A stretch of 64,000 nt of DNA from Synechococcus sp. UW140 (lineage in GTDB: Bacteria; Cyanobacteriota; Cyanobacteriia; PCC-6307; Cyanobiaceae): contig CAMAPJ010000001.1 in NCBI GenBank assembly GCA_945860085.1, forward strand, positions 1-64,000, written 5' to 3'. Both the position numbers and the translations under genes were made by a program. Positions 16,966 to 27,130 of this stretch are shown here, piece after piece (position 1 is the stretch's first letter; each line of letters opens with the position of its first letter). The notes beneath the pieces were generated by a model that ran no database searches, was not told the origin of the DNA, and worked only from the letters and a program-made list of their open reading frames with translations.

Positions 16966-18567
16966 TCAGAATCGATATTGGACTTTAGTGTAGAGACCAT
17001 TATCTAACAGCCAGTTGTTACAAATGCCGCTGTTATTTTCAACGCTAAACTGGTCTGCCCAGCCCAGCTCCAAAGACCAGTGAGTGCCGGCAATCCAACG
17101 GGCGAGCAGGCCTGCAGAGCCGACGCCATCGTTGAACGTGGAGGAGCGCCGGGTGGAGCGCACCGCACCAGCTCCGATAAAGGGCACCAGCTGCAGGGCC
17201 TGTTGGCGGCCACGCCACACGGTCCAGCTGAATTCGGCGCTGCCCAGCAGGCCACTGTCACCGCTGATCAGGGAGCCAGGCAGGCCGCGGAGGCCGTTAT
17301 TGCTGCCGACCGAGATGGTCATGTCTGAGGTCAGCGGTGCAAACGCGAGTTGTCCTGCCGCCCGCAGATTGAGCTGCAGGTTGCGGGTAAGCCCCCAGCT
17401 CAGGCCCAGCTGACTGGCTAGGGCCTGAGCTCGACTCGGATCAACGCCCCAATAGGCCAGTTCCGAGCGTTGGTTTGCCGTGCTGAATCCGGCCAAACCC
17501 TGGAGACCATAGAGCGATCCGGCAAGTGTGAATTGGCTGCGAATGGCGCTGAAACCAAGCCCGACCCGCGGTAACCGCTGCTGAGCCAGCCTTCTAGGCC
17601 GCCGCCCAGCACCACCGGTGCGCTCACGTTGTTGATAAAGCCATCATTGCGGTTGGCACTCAAGCCGGCAAAGCCATACCAACGGTCGGTGAGAGTGTCC
17701 TTAAATGTCCAATCTAGTTGGGACAGATTTTGCAATTGGCGATAGGAGATGCTTCGGTAGATGCCACTGGCCTCGATCAACTGGCGGCGGCTGATCCCGA
17801 AGGAATCGGTGAAGCGCAGGCTATTTGTGAGGGGCAAAGTATAACTAATTGAGCCCACACTAGAGCCCAGTTCCGGTGTGGATGTGCCATCAATTTCGCC
17901 ATAGACCAGAAAGGTGTCTCCGCGGAGGGCCAGGTCGTTCTTGAGCAGGGTGGCCACCGATTGCCACTGGCCCGTGCCGCCATCACCCTCGTTGCGGACT
18001 TCAATCAGCCCCTGCCATGGCGGCGTTTCGGCCTCAAGCGAAAGAATCAGCGCGGCCTGGGTTGGATCACTGCCGACCTTGCCGAGATTGCCACGAACCT
18101 GGGCGATGCCAGTCAGGTTCTTGAGAAGCAGCAGTTGACGCTGCAGGGTCGGCAGGTGTAGAACGCTGCCGATTAGTGAACGCAGCTTGTGGCGGGCCAT
18201 GCTGGCCAGCTGGGCATCCGGGCTACTAACCCGGATCTCGGCGATGCGTCCCTGCACCACCTCAAGCTTCTTGCCGCTCGGCGTATCAATGCTATAAACG
18301 CGACTATTGATATAGCCATCGGCAGTCAATCGGGCTGTCAGGGCTGCAGCACAGGCCTTGAGTCGCTCCGGGTTGTCCGGTTGCGCCGTGGAGGGGAGGG
18401 CACAGGTCGCCAAAATGGCCCGAAGTTGGGAGGGGCTGTAGGGCGTGCGTCCTTCGATCTGGGGCATGGCCTGACCAGGAGCCAAAGCTGGCCCAGGACC
18501 TGGAGCTGGGCCAGCAGGAGGGAGTGGAGCACCAAAACGCTATGAATATGAGATGAATTAGCAGCAT
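16966..18567 (-). pseudogene. ShlB/FhaC-like two-partner secretion transporter (TpsB), frameshifted
   Basis: Signal-like MLLIHLIFIAF; then in other frames IEGRTPYSPSQLRAIL...DGYINSRVYSIDTPSGKKLEVVQGRIAEI (POTRA-like) and barrel C-terminus ...GLYTKVQYRF. Three frames needed. Confidence 0.75.
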
Positions 18568-19135
18568 TCTTTCGGATTCAGCAGCGGTTCACTGCCAGGG
18601 GGCAGCCTCTTTGTTCTTTGGAACGAGCTGGCTCGAGCGCTCAGCCACCAAGCCGCAATCGAGGCGAAAATTCCTTTGCCAATAGAACAATCGGCGCACA
18701 AAGCCCAACTAGGTCATCACTGTTTAGAGGCAACTTGACCAGCTTTTCTGCTGGTTGCAGGCCACTGCTGCGACCCATTCCGATTAGCAGGTTGGTCAAG
18801 GCGGCATGGCTAAGGCCATGAGTCAACCAACAAGGTCAACAGCCTTAATGGCAATCTGCCAGCTAGTTGTTCCATTCAGTCTTGCCGTCGCCAAGAGCTG
18901 GCCACACTCAAGCCACTCCCAAGCCCCCCGGCAGCAGGCCCAAACCTGTGGCGGTGAACCGTCTGCGGAACGGGGCCAATCGCTGGACGGGGCAATCCGA
19001 TTGATCACATCTGCAGCTGTTCTGCAGCATCTCGCCTAAGCTTGCCCGGCTGGCCTTGCGCGCTTCCTTCGCCGCCCCATCTGCCGAACAGGCCTTGGGG
19101 CGGAGTAATCGGGGGCCGCCTTCAATTCATTAATC

Positions 19136-22112
19136 ATGCGCTTCATTCATCTTTTACCTATTAGGCGCCTAGGCCAGCAACAGCTTGTGGCAGTGGGGGC
19201 TTTGGTCACCTTACTGCTGCCCACTGTGACTTTTGAACAAACAGTACCCACCGGAATTGTCCCCGACACAACAGCCAACAGCGCCAATACATCTGTTATC
19301 TTTAACACCCAAGATCCAAGCGTCGCCATTGTCGGCGATGGCTCACAATCTGGCGCCAACCTCTATCATCGCTTCTCGGCTTTTGACACAAGCCTGATCC
19401 AGGACAACCTGAGTCGAGTCTTTTTTAACAGGGGCAGCGCGCCGGGCACTTCTGCAATCGAGAATGTCATTGCGGGCGTTTCCGCCACAACAGCGATTTC
19501 AGTGCCAATTGTTTTATCGCAATCGGCTAATATAATTTTCATGTCCCCCTATGGCATTATACTTTAAGGCACGGCAGGGTTCGGCTTTGGCGCAAAGACT
19601 GGATCGTTCTCGCCGCTGCCAAAGTTAGCGTTGACAACGGCCAATCGGCTCGAATTCACAAACCCTGCAGGCATTTTCGAGGTTGAACCTACTACTGCCA
19701 ACTACCCCAGCGGCTCTCCAAACCCCCAGATTTCAGGGTTCACGGCCCTTGGCATTGGTAGCGGCCCGATCATTCTTGATGGTCAGGCGGGAGCCGTCAC
19801 CCTGCAAGTCGATCAAGCGCTCTTGATTGCGCAGCTTGATTCTCAAACCCCTGGCAGTTACACACCTGTGCAAGTGAAAGGCGAAGTCAGCCTCGGCACA
19901 ACAAGCACGGGCACGATCGCTGGCAACTTCAGCGTGGGAGAGTGGAGCAACGCCACCACAACTTAGAATACGGCCAGCCTGATTGCCTTTTCCGGCTCGG
20001 GAGCGCTGGATTAGGCAGCGCCTGTGGCAGTAAATCCTGGTTCTGATTTTATGCTCCAAGTGGGCACAACTGGCTCGACCACCCTGAACGCTCTTGTGAG
20101 TCTCTATGGCTTGGAAACGGGCAATGGGCTCACATTCGCCAATCTGATCAGCCAATCTGGCGCCAACACCATCGCTGGCGGGATCAGCCTGTTTGGGCCC
20201 GGGCGCATTGAGATACAGGCTGGTTGCCTAGAGATCAACGATCCACAAAATGCCGTCATTGAAGCGATTACAGCTATTGATACAGCAAATGATCCGAGCA
20301 CCAATCACTATGGCGCGACTAGCCCTGCCTACAATCTTCTTTTTGATATCGCCTCTGGCGCTCATGCCACGGTGAATGGGTCCATTCTTCTTGGCAACGG
20401 CGGCCTATCAAAGCTTGGCGACGGCGACTTGACCTTAAACAGTCTTAGCAATTCCTACAGCGGTCCCACCCAGGTCCTTGGCGGCTATCTGCAGGTCAAT
20501 GGCTCGGTTCCCGCCACGGCAAGTTGCTCGAATGGGGGTGACTCCAATCTATGTGATTCTCAAGACTCCCTGCTGGCCTTGGCTGAGTGGGATTTGGATA
20601 ACCAAGATTTTGCCGATGAAGAGTTAGGCCTGGACTCAAGCGACCCGGATCAAGACAGCGATTTTGACGCCATGGACAGCCTTGAGGACAGTTCCTATGA
20701 CATGGAGACGGGCGAGGGGATGATGACGGCTCCAGGCCTGGAGATGGACCTGGCTGTGAATGATTTGTTTGCGATTGCGGATTACGACGACACAGCCGAA
20801 CCTGAGGCGGGTTCGGCTGCCTCAGGTTCGCAAGGCACGTCTGCCTCAACGTCACCAGACGCTGGAGCCAGGGAAGCGGCGGTGATGTCCCTGAGCTCCC
20901 AGCAGGTCAGCGAAGCGCTCAACAGTTCCGACCATCAAGCCACCCAGTCAGCGCTGCAGAATCTGGCCCCGGAACTCTTTGCTGGCGGCATCCCGGCCAC
21001 GCCGACGCCCCAGCAGCTGCAAGCGGACATGCAGAGTCAAGTCTTACGGATCCGCTCAGTCGGAGCCGGGCTCTCCCCAGGTCTGCAGAGCCGTCACGAT
21101 GCCGACCAGTCCGGCTGGATCGCCTCCAGTAACCCTGTCGCCGTAGGAGCAGTCCTACCGACTTTTGAGCGCTCGACCTACCAGCCAGCAGTTGTCCATC
21201 TCCGCTTCTCCGAGGAGCGTCCAAGCGCCTCCTCGGCCCAGGGCAAGGATTGATGGACCTGTGCTGGGGCGGCGGGTTGAGATCTCCAAAAAAATCTTTT
21301 TGAGCCAGTTACGCGACCTCTACACCAGTCTGTCGCGCCAAACGTCCCTGAACACAGCCAATCCCCAATCGGCATCCCGACAGCTGTTCAATCAGTTGAT
21401 TGGACCGATCGCCCCCCTGCTGGAGGCCCGGGGCGTGACGTCGCTGCTGATCGCCGCCGATCGGGGACTTCAGGCGGTTCCCTTTGCGGCCCTTCACGAT
21501 GGCAGCCGCTTCTTTGGCGATCGCTATGGGTTTTCGATCACCCCCTCCTTAGCCCTCACCAACCTCAGTTCAACCAACCTCAGTTTAACCAACCTCAGTT
21601 CAACAGTCTCCACGGGCCAGGACCTGCTTGTGGCTGGCGCCTCCAAGTTTGATGGTCTTGCACCCCTGCCCCTAGTGCCCCAGGAACTACAGAGCATCAA
21701 CGGCAAGTCCACAGGCAGCAACATCTTTCTCAATCGGGATTTCACCGCAGATGTGTTGCTCGAGAAGATTGGCGATCCCAGCAGCGAGCTTGGCTTTGCT
21801 GGATTGGCGGTTCAGGCCGGCGCCCGCAGTGCGGCAGGCACCCTGTGGTATGTGGATGATGTGGCCTCATCTGCCTATTTCGAGCAGATGTATCACTACC
21901 TCAATCAAGGCGTGCCAAAAGCCGAGGCCTTAAAACTCACCCGGCAGGCCTTTATTCGAGGATTGGTGCGGCTTGAGGGCGATCAGGTGCTCGGCCCCGA
22001 TGGCAGCGTGCTGCTGCAGAAGCTCAATCGGGTTCAGCAACAGCGCGTGCAAGATGGCCTGGGCAATCCCTATTTCTGGGCCGGTATCGAACTGGTCGGT
22101 TCGCCCTGGTGA
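19136..22112 (+). pseudogene. TpsA-like filamentous haemagglutinin N-terminal domain + CHAT-domain fusion, disrupted
   Basis: GIVPDTTANSANTSVIFNT...GANLYHRFSAFDT...VFFNRGSAPG (TPS-like); PATR-like LSKLGDGDLTLNSLSNSYSGPTQVLGGYLQVNG; CHAT-like LYTSLSRQ...LLIAADRGLQAVPFAALHDG...LGFAGLAVQAGARSAAGTLWYVDD. In-frame stops at 19565, 19964 and 20012. Confidence 0.75.
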
Positions 22113-22137
22113 GTCCAGAGGATCGGCCCCTATCGAT

Positions 22138-22299
22138 TCAGAGCACCTGACCAAGCGCCACGGCCGCAACGGCCGAGAACAGGGTGATCCCCAGGGCGGT
22201 GATCGGGTTCTGGCCCTGGGCCACGGCGAAGGTGGTGATCACGCCCGCCCCGAGACAAGCCACGGCCAGTTGGGTCACAATGGAGGGGCGGTTGTTCAC
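22138..22299 (-). CDS. 53-aa small membrane protein, GTG start (below ORF-track cutoff)
   Basis: Read by eye: (M)NNRPSIVTQLAVACLGAGVITTFAVAQGQNPITALGITLFSAVAAVALGQVL*. Confidence 0.6.
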   Translation of the reverse strand: MNNRPSIVTQLAVACLGAGVITTFAVAQGQNPITALGITLFSAVAAVALGQVL

Positions 22300-22543
22300 G
22301 TCGGTACGTTCAAGTGCCCCGAAATTAAGGGGGTTGCCGCTGCAATTTCGCCGCTGACGGAGCTTCGTTACCTGGAGTTGGTGTTCGTTACCTGCCGCAA
22401 TCTGGTGAGTCAGGCAGCGCTTTTGTTGCTAACTCCTGGCGCGAGCTCTCGCTCGCTAGCTACGGAAGCCTCGCGAAAACCCCTGATCGGCAGTGCCCGG
22501 GCTGCCGCTGGCCCTGCCTGCGCGCCCAAACGGCCTGCACGCC

Positions 22544-24040
22544 CTAACAGCCAGCGCGACTGGCGGCCGGCCGCGCCCGGCCGCTGGAGGCCCATTGCTC
22601 CAGGGCCTCAAGTTGCTCCCGGGCTGTGCGCGACAGGGGCACCAGCTGGGAGGCCGCCTGAATCAGGTCGGTCTCGCCGAAGTCACGGCCTTCGGCGAAG
22701 GCGAGGTGCATGGCTTCGATCACCACCTGCTCCAGTTCGGCGCCCGAGAAGCCGCCGGTGCGATCCACCACCACCTCCAGGGGCAAGCCATGGGCTGGAC
22801 GCCGCCGTTTGAGCTGCAGATCGAGAATGGCGCGCCGTTCGCCGGCATCGGGCAGGGCCAACAGGAAGATCTCATCGAAGCGGCCCTTGCGCAGCAGTTC
22901 AGCCGGCAGGCGCTCCACCCCATTGGCAGTGGCCACCACAAACACGGCGCTGGTTTTTTCGGCCATCCAGGTGAGCAGGCTGGCCAGTACCCGCTGGCTG
23001 GTGCCGCCGTCGCTGCGGCCATCGCCACCCAGGGCGGAGCTGAAGCCCTTATCGATCTCATCGATCCAGAGCACGCAGGGGGCCATCGCCTCAGCCAGCT
23101 GGATCATCTCGCGACTGCGAGCCTCACTGGCCCCCACCAGGCCGGCGAACAGGCGGCCCACATCAAGGCGCAGCAGGGGCATGGCCCAGCCATGGGCAAT
23201 CGCCTTGGCCGTGAGCGATTTGCCCGTGCCCTGGGGGCCCACCAGCAGCACCCCCCGGGGTAAGGGCAGGCCATAGCGGCGTGCCCCATCGCTGAAGGCC
23301 TGGTGGCGCTGCTCCAGCCACTGCTTGAGGGCGCCGTGGCCGCCAATATCGGCGGGGCTAGCGCCCGTGGGGCAATACTCCAGCAGCTCGCTGCGGGCGA
23401 TCGCCTGGCGTTTCTCCTCCAGCACCTCGGCCAGATCTTCGGCGCCGATCTGGCCGCGCCGGGCCAAGCCCCGGGCGGCCACCTGACGGATGCGTTGCTC
23501 GCTGAGGCCACAGCAGCCATGGCTGAGCTCCTCCAGCACCGCGGCATCGAGCCGTTGACCGCAGGCCTCGGCGATGCTGGCCAGCAACTCATGGATCTCG
23601 CTGGCCTCGGGCAGGGGAAGGTCCAGCTGGGTAATGCAGTCCTGCAGATCGGTGGGCACCTGCCATTGGCTGGCCGTAATCACCAGGGTGCGGGGCACCT
23701 GGCGCAGGTCGCCGGCCAGGTTGCGCAGGCGGCGGCAGATGCTGGCGTCGTCGCAATAGCGATGAAAATCCTTCAGCACCAGGATCCCAGCGGCCTCTGC
23801 GGGCAAACCGCTGAGGCCATCGAGGGCGGCGAGGGGGTTGCGGCTGGCCTCCCCCTGGCGACTGGGCAGGCCGCTCAGGCCGGTGATGAAATCCCAGATC
23901 AGCAGGCTGCGGTTGCCGAGGCGATGGGCGGCCCCTTCCAGCAAGGCGGTGATGCGTTCCTCCTCGCCACTGCGGATCCAGAGGATCGGCGTGCGGGCGC
24001 GGATCAGTAGATCGAGGTGGTCAGCCCAGGCCTGACTCAT
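22544..24040 (-). CDS. AAA+ ATPase (Ycf46-like)
   Basis: GVLLVGPQGTGKSLTAKAIA; APCVLWIDEIDKGFS; start MSQAWADHLDLLIRARTPILWIRSGEEERI. Confidence 0.85.
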   Translation of the reverse strand: MSQAWADHLDLLIRARTPILWIRSGEEERITALLEGAAHRLGNRSLLIWDFITGLSGLPSRQGEASRNPLAALDGLSGLPAEAAGILVLKDFHRYCDDASICRRLRNLAGDLRQVPRTLVITASQWQVPTDLQDCITQLDLPLPEASEIHELLASIAEACGQRLDAAVLEELSHGCCGLSEQRIRQVAARGLARRGQIGAEDLAEVLEEKRQAIARSELLEYCPTGASPADIGGHGALKQWLEQRHQAFSDGARRYGLPLPRGVLLVGPQGTGKSLTAKAIAHGWAMPLLRLDVGRLFAGLVGASEARSREMIQLAEAMAPCVLWIDEIDKGFSSALGGDGRSDGGTSQRVLASLLTWMAEKTSAVFVVATANGVERLPAELLRKGRFDEIFLLALPDAGERRAILDLQLKRRRPAHGLPLEVVVDRTGGFSGAELEQVVIEAMHLAFAEGRDFGETDLIQAASQLVPLSRTAREQLEALEQWASSGRARPAASRAGC

Positions 24041-24603
24041 GGGGCCAGCTGTTTGAGCGCCGCCCAGCGGGGATCGATCGGCCCCAGGTCCGGCGAGTCG
24101 CCGCAGGCAGCAGCCTGGCCCGAGCCCTGGCGCCCAGCGCCAGTCAGATTTGGACCGGGGCAAAGATCGCCGCAGTGATTGACCACCGGCAGCAGCAGGT
24201 GCAGCTGCTCAAAAATCCAGTGGGCCGGATCGAAATCGCCATTGGGATCGAGGCTTTCGGTGAAGGCATCGGCCTCCAGATCCAGCAGCTGGGCCGCCGA
24301 TTCGAGCACCACGTCCTCATCCACCCCCTCAGCGCGGGAGGCTTCCCCCAGCCAGATCAGTTCGCGGTTGCGGCAGCTGAGGGCCTGGTTGAAGCTCTGC
24401 AGGCAGCGGTCACAGCAGAGAGTGACGATCGTGCTGGCCTCCCCTTCCACCTCCAGCACGTTGCCGCGATGAACAGCCCGCACCCGGCCCCGCACCGGCG
24501 TCAGGCTGGGCAGGCCATCGAGGTGTTGATCCAGTTGCCACTGACGTCCATCCTGGAGAGGCTTGAGCTCCTGGATCGGGATCGCTCTGAGGTCATCGGC
24601 CAT
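24037..24603 (-). CDS. YceD/DUF177 family protein
   Basis: VRGRVRAVHRGNVLEVEGEASTIVTLCCDRCLQSFNQALSCRNRELIWLGE; ATGA overlap with downstream AAA gene. Confidence 0.8.
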   Translation of the reverse strand: MADDLRAIPIQELKPLQDGRQWQLDQHLDGLPSLTPVRGRVRAVHRGNVLEVEGEASTIVTLCCDRCLQSFNQALSCRNRELIWLGEASRAEGVDEDVVLESAAQLLDLEADAFTESLDPNGDFDPAHWIFEQLHLLLPVVNHCGDLCPGPNLTGAGRQGSGQAAACGDSPDLGPIDPRWAALKQLAP

Positions 24604-24674
24604 GGACAGGACTCCGAAGCGGGCGTCGGCTCGGGGAAGGGGGTTGAATGTTCAATAAGGGACTGGCTGGCCGC

Positions 24675-25808
24675 CTATTTCTTGCCACCCTTGGGTTCAA
24701 AGGGCAGGCGTTCTGAGGAGCTGGCCGTGGCTGTCACGGTCTGCTGGCTGGCCTGCTGGTCGAGGATTGCCTGCAGGTTTTCGGGCAGGGCTTCACGGCC
24801 GAGCAGGTAGGTCTGGCCGGCCTGGAAGATGTTGGCCACCACCATGTAAAGCAAGACACCTGCCGGCAGCGGGAAGAACAGGAACATGCCCGTGATCATC
24901 ACCGGCGTGATCTTGTTAGCCGTGGACTGCTGGGGGTTGGCCGGCATGCCCATGCCCGAGAGGATCTGAGAGCCAAACAGGCTGGCTCCAAAGGCCGCCA
25001 CCAGAATCGCGATATCCCAGTTGATCGCTCCATCGGTGTAGAAGCCCACCTGGCCGAGGGCCTTGATGAACAGGAAGCCGCTGCGGGCCGCCAGGCCAGG
25101 GATCTTGGCCTCGACTACCGCATCGCCGGGAGCCAGGGCGTGGATCGTGCCGTTGGCATCGACGCTGACAATCCCTTCGCCCTTGGTGATGCTCCAGCTC
25201 GGCGTATAGGCCTCGCCGTTTTCCACAGCCTGCAGCACCGAAGCGAAGCTGCTGCCGTCCTTGGTGTGCAACTCGACTGTTTCGGTGTCACCGACGCCCA
25301 GCTTGGTGCCCTTCTCGAGGCTGGCGATCACCGGCACATGGCTGGTGGCCGTCACAAAAATCGAGTGGCTGGGGCTGTTGAACGGTTTGGGCTCAACGGC
25401 GGCAATCTGATCGGCCGGTAGCACCTTGAGGTTGAGCGTGTAAGGGAGATCGGCGAAGGGGGATCCCCGCAGGGTCGCGAACAGGGCGAACAGGATTGGC
25501 ATCTGCACCACCAGGGGCAGGCAGCCCGCCAGGGGGCTGCCGAACTCCTTCATCAGCTTGCCCAGTTCCTCCTGCTGCTTCTGGGGATTGCTGGCGTACT
25601 TGGCCTTGATTTCGGCCTGGCGCTTCTGCATCACCGGCTGGGCGATGCGCATGCGGCGGGCGCTACGGATGGAGCCGGCGCTCAAGGGGAAGAGGGCCAG
25701 GCGGATCACGACCGTCAGGGCAATGATCGCCAGGCCGTAGCTCGGCACCAACCCATAGAAGAAATCGAGGATCGGGAGGAGCAGGTTGTCGGAGATGTAG
25801 CCGATCAC
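24675..25808 (-). CDS. yidC: Membrane protein insertase YidC (Alb3/Oxa1 family)
   Basis: [46 protein letters not shown]...[21 protein letters not shown]; sits in the rpmH-rnpA cluster. Confidence 0.92.
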   Translation of the reverse strand: MIGYISDNLLLPILDFFYGLVPSYGLAIIALTVVIRLALFPLSAGSIRSARRMRIAQPVMQKRQAEIKAKYASNPQKQQEELGKLMKEFGSPLAGCLPLVVQMPILFALFATLRGSPFADLPYTLNLKVLPADQIAAVEPKPFNSPSHSIFVTATSHVPVIASLEKGTKLGVGDTETVELHTKDGSSFASVLQAVENGEAYTPSWSITKGEGIVSVDANGTIHALAPGDAVVEAKIPGLAARSGFLFIKALGQVGFYTDGAINWDIAILVAAFGASLFGSQILSGMGMPANPQQSTANKITPVMITGMFLFFPLPAGVLLYMVVANIFQAGQTYLLGREALPENLQAILDQQASQQTVTATASSSERLPFEPKGGKK

Positions 25809-25923
25809 GGCGTGGGTGCGGTGGGGGTCGGGGAGTCGATGGGGCCAGTGTGCCCGAACAGGGGCCTGCGGCGCGGCCCTAGGCCGTCAGGGCTTCTGGA
25901 CGCAGGGCAGCCTGGCCAGGGCT

Positions 25924-26460
25924 TCAGGCGGCCTTAACGGAGCCGAAGCCACTGGGTGCCGGGCCCTTGCCCCCGGCGGAACGGGTGGAAATCCGCTCAC
26001 GGATGTAGCTCTCGACCTCGCGATAGCGGGGCATGGCGCGCATTTCCAGCTTGGCGCCGTCATTGAGCACCAGCACCATGTCACCCCAGAAGCCGAGGCC
26101 GCGGGCGACGCTGCGCACCTCCTTGATCTGGCTGTACACCACCTGGCTGCGATCCCGGCCCAGCCAGCCGCCAGAGACGGTGACGCGGCGGCTGGTGATG
26201 CGGAACCGCAGCCAGAGGGCCCGCACGATCGCCCCCACCGCAAAGGGGATGCCGATCAGGGTGAGGCCAAACAGCAGGTTGGTGACCAGGTCGCCCCAGG
26301 CCGGCCCGCCCTCGTAAAAGACGTCCTCCTGGATAGAGGGGCCCGGGGCGACCGTTTTGCCCGGTTCAGCTGACCTAGGGGCGTCAGCAGGCTTAGGAGC
26401 ATCCCCGGCCCCAGCGGCGGACTGCCCAGAGGAACCGGGTTCAGGCATGGCTTGAGACAT
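25924..26460 (-). CDS. PH domain-containing membrane protein
   Basis: RITSRRVTVSGGWLGRDRSQVVYSQIKEVRSVARGLGFWGDMVLVLNDGAKLEMRAMPRYREVESYI; between yidC and rnpA. Confidence 0.75.
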   Translation of the reverse strand: MSQAMPEPGSSGQSAAGAGDAPKPADAPRSAEPGKTVAPGPSIQEDVFYEGGPAWGDLVTNLLFGLTLIGIPFAVGAIVRALWLRFRITSRRVTVSGGWLGRDRSQVVYSQIKEVRSVARGLGFWGDMVLVLNDGAKLEMRAMPRYREVESYIRERISTRSAGGKGPAPSGFGSVKAA

Positions 26461-26846
26461 CAGCGCAGTCCCGCCTTCTCGAAAAGCTTTGAACATTCTT
26501 CCAGCAACACCGACTCGGCCACCTCGGCGCTGCCCGGCTTCAGCGACAGCAACACCCAGATCGGGATCTCGCCGGGCCTGATCTCAGCCCCGCAGGCGAC
26601 GAGATGGGGGTGGAGCAGGCGGCGCAGGGCATTGCGCCGTACCGATTTCTTGCTCACCTTGTTGCTCACCACCACGGCGCAGCGATAGGGGCTAACGGGT
26701 TGGCGTTGCAGCTCAGGCACCAGCAGGGCCGGCTCGGCTGCCATGGTGCGCAGCACCAGCCAGTCGCCATGGAAGCGGCGCGACTTCTGGTAGAGGCGAT
26801 CAAACAAAAAGCGCCCCCGAAGCCGATGTTCCTTGGGCAGGACCAT
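26460..26846 (-). CDS. rnpA: Ribonuclease P protein component
   Basis: MVLPKEHRLRGRFLFDRLYQKSRRFHGDWLVLR...VVSNKVSKKSVRRNALRRLL. Confidence 0.93.
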   Translation of the reverse strand: MVLPKEHRLRGRFLFDRLYQKSRRFHGDWLVLRTMAAEPALLVPELQRQPVSPYRCAVVVSNKVSKKSVRRNALRRLLHPHLVACGAEIRPGEIPIWVLLSLKPGSAEVAESVLLEECSKLFEKAGLR

Positions 26847-26894
26847 GGCCGGGGGCGCAGGAGGGGTAAAAACTCAGAAATCTGGGGCCAGGCT

Positions 26895-27032
26895 TCAGAC
26901 CGCCAGGCGGGCCCGGCCGCGACGGCGGCGGGTGCGGATCACACGACGGCCAGTGTGGCTGCGCATCCGCACCCGAAAGCCCGACACCCGCTTGCGCTTG
27001 CGGCTGGTTCCTTCGAGGGTGCGCTTGGTCAT
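26895..27032 (-). CDS. rpmH: 50S ribosomal protein L34
   Basis: Read by eye: [45 protein letters not shown] (45 aa); immediately upstream of rnpA. Confidence 0.95.
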   Translation of the reverse strand: MTKRTLEGTSRKRKRVSGFRVRMRSHTGRRVIRTRRRRGRARLAV

Positions 27033-27130
27033 GGTTCCGGCTCGGCTCTGCAGCTGTAATCAGTTGGCCAACCTACCAGCCGGGGGTCGGCTGGCGAGCC
27101 GCTGGTATTTCCGGGGGATCCGCTGGGGAT

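Noticed and set aside
18618-19039. Short ORFs on both strands between tpsB and tpsA, including minus-strand WLECGQLLATARLNGTTSWQIAIKAVDLV
   Set aside because: Possibly a gene fragment but no family could be recognised and frames break; not called.
22493-24010. Long plus-strand ORFs opposite the AAA ATPase
   Set aside because: GC-driven antisense frames without motif support; minus strand has Walker A/B.
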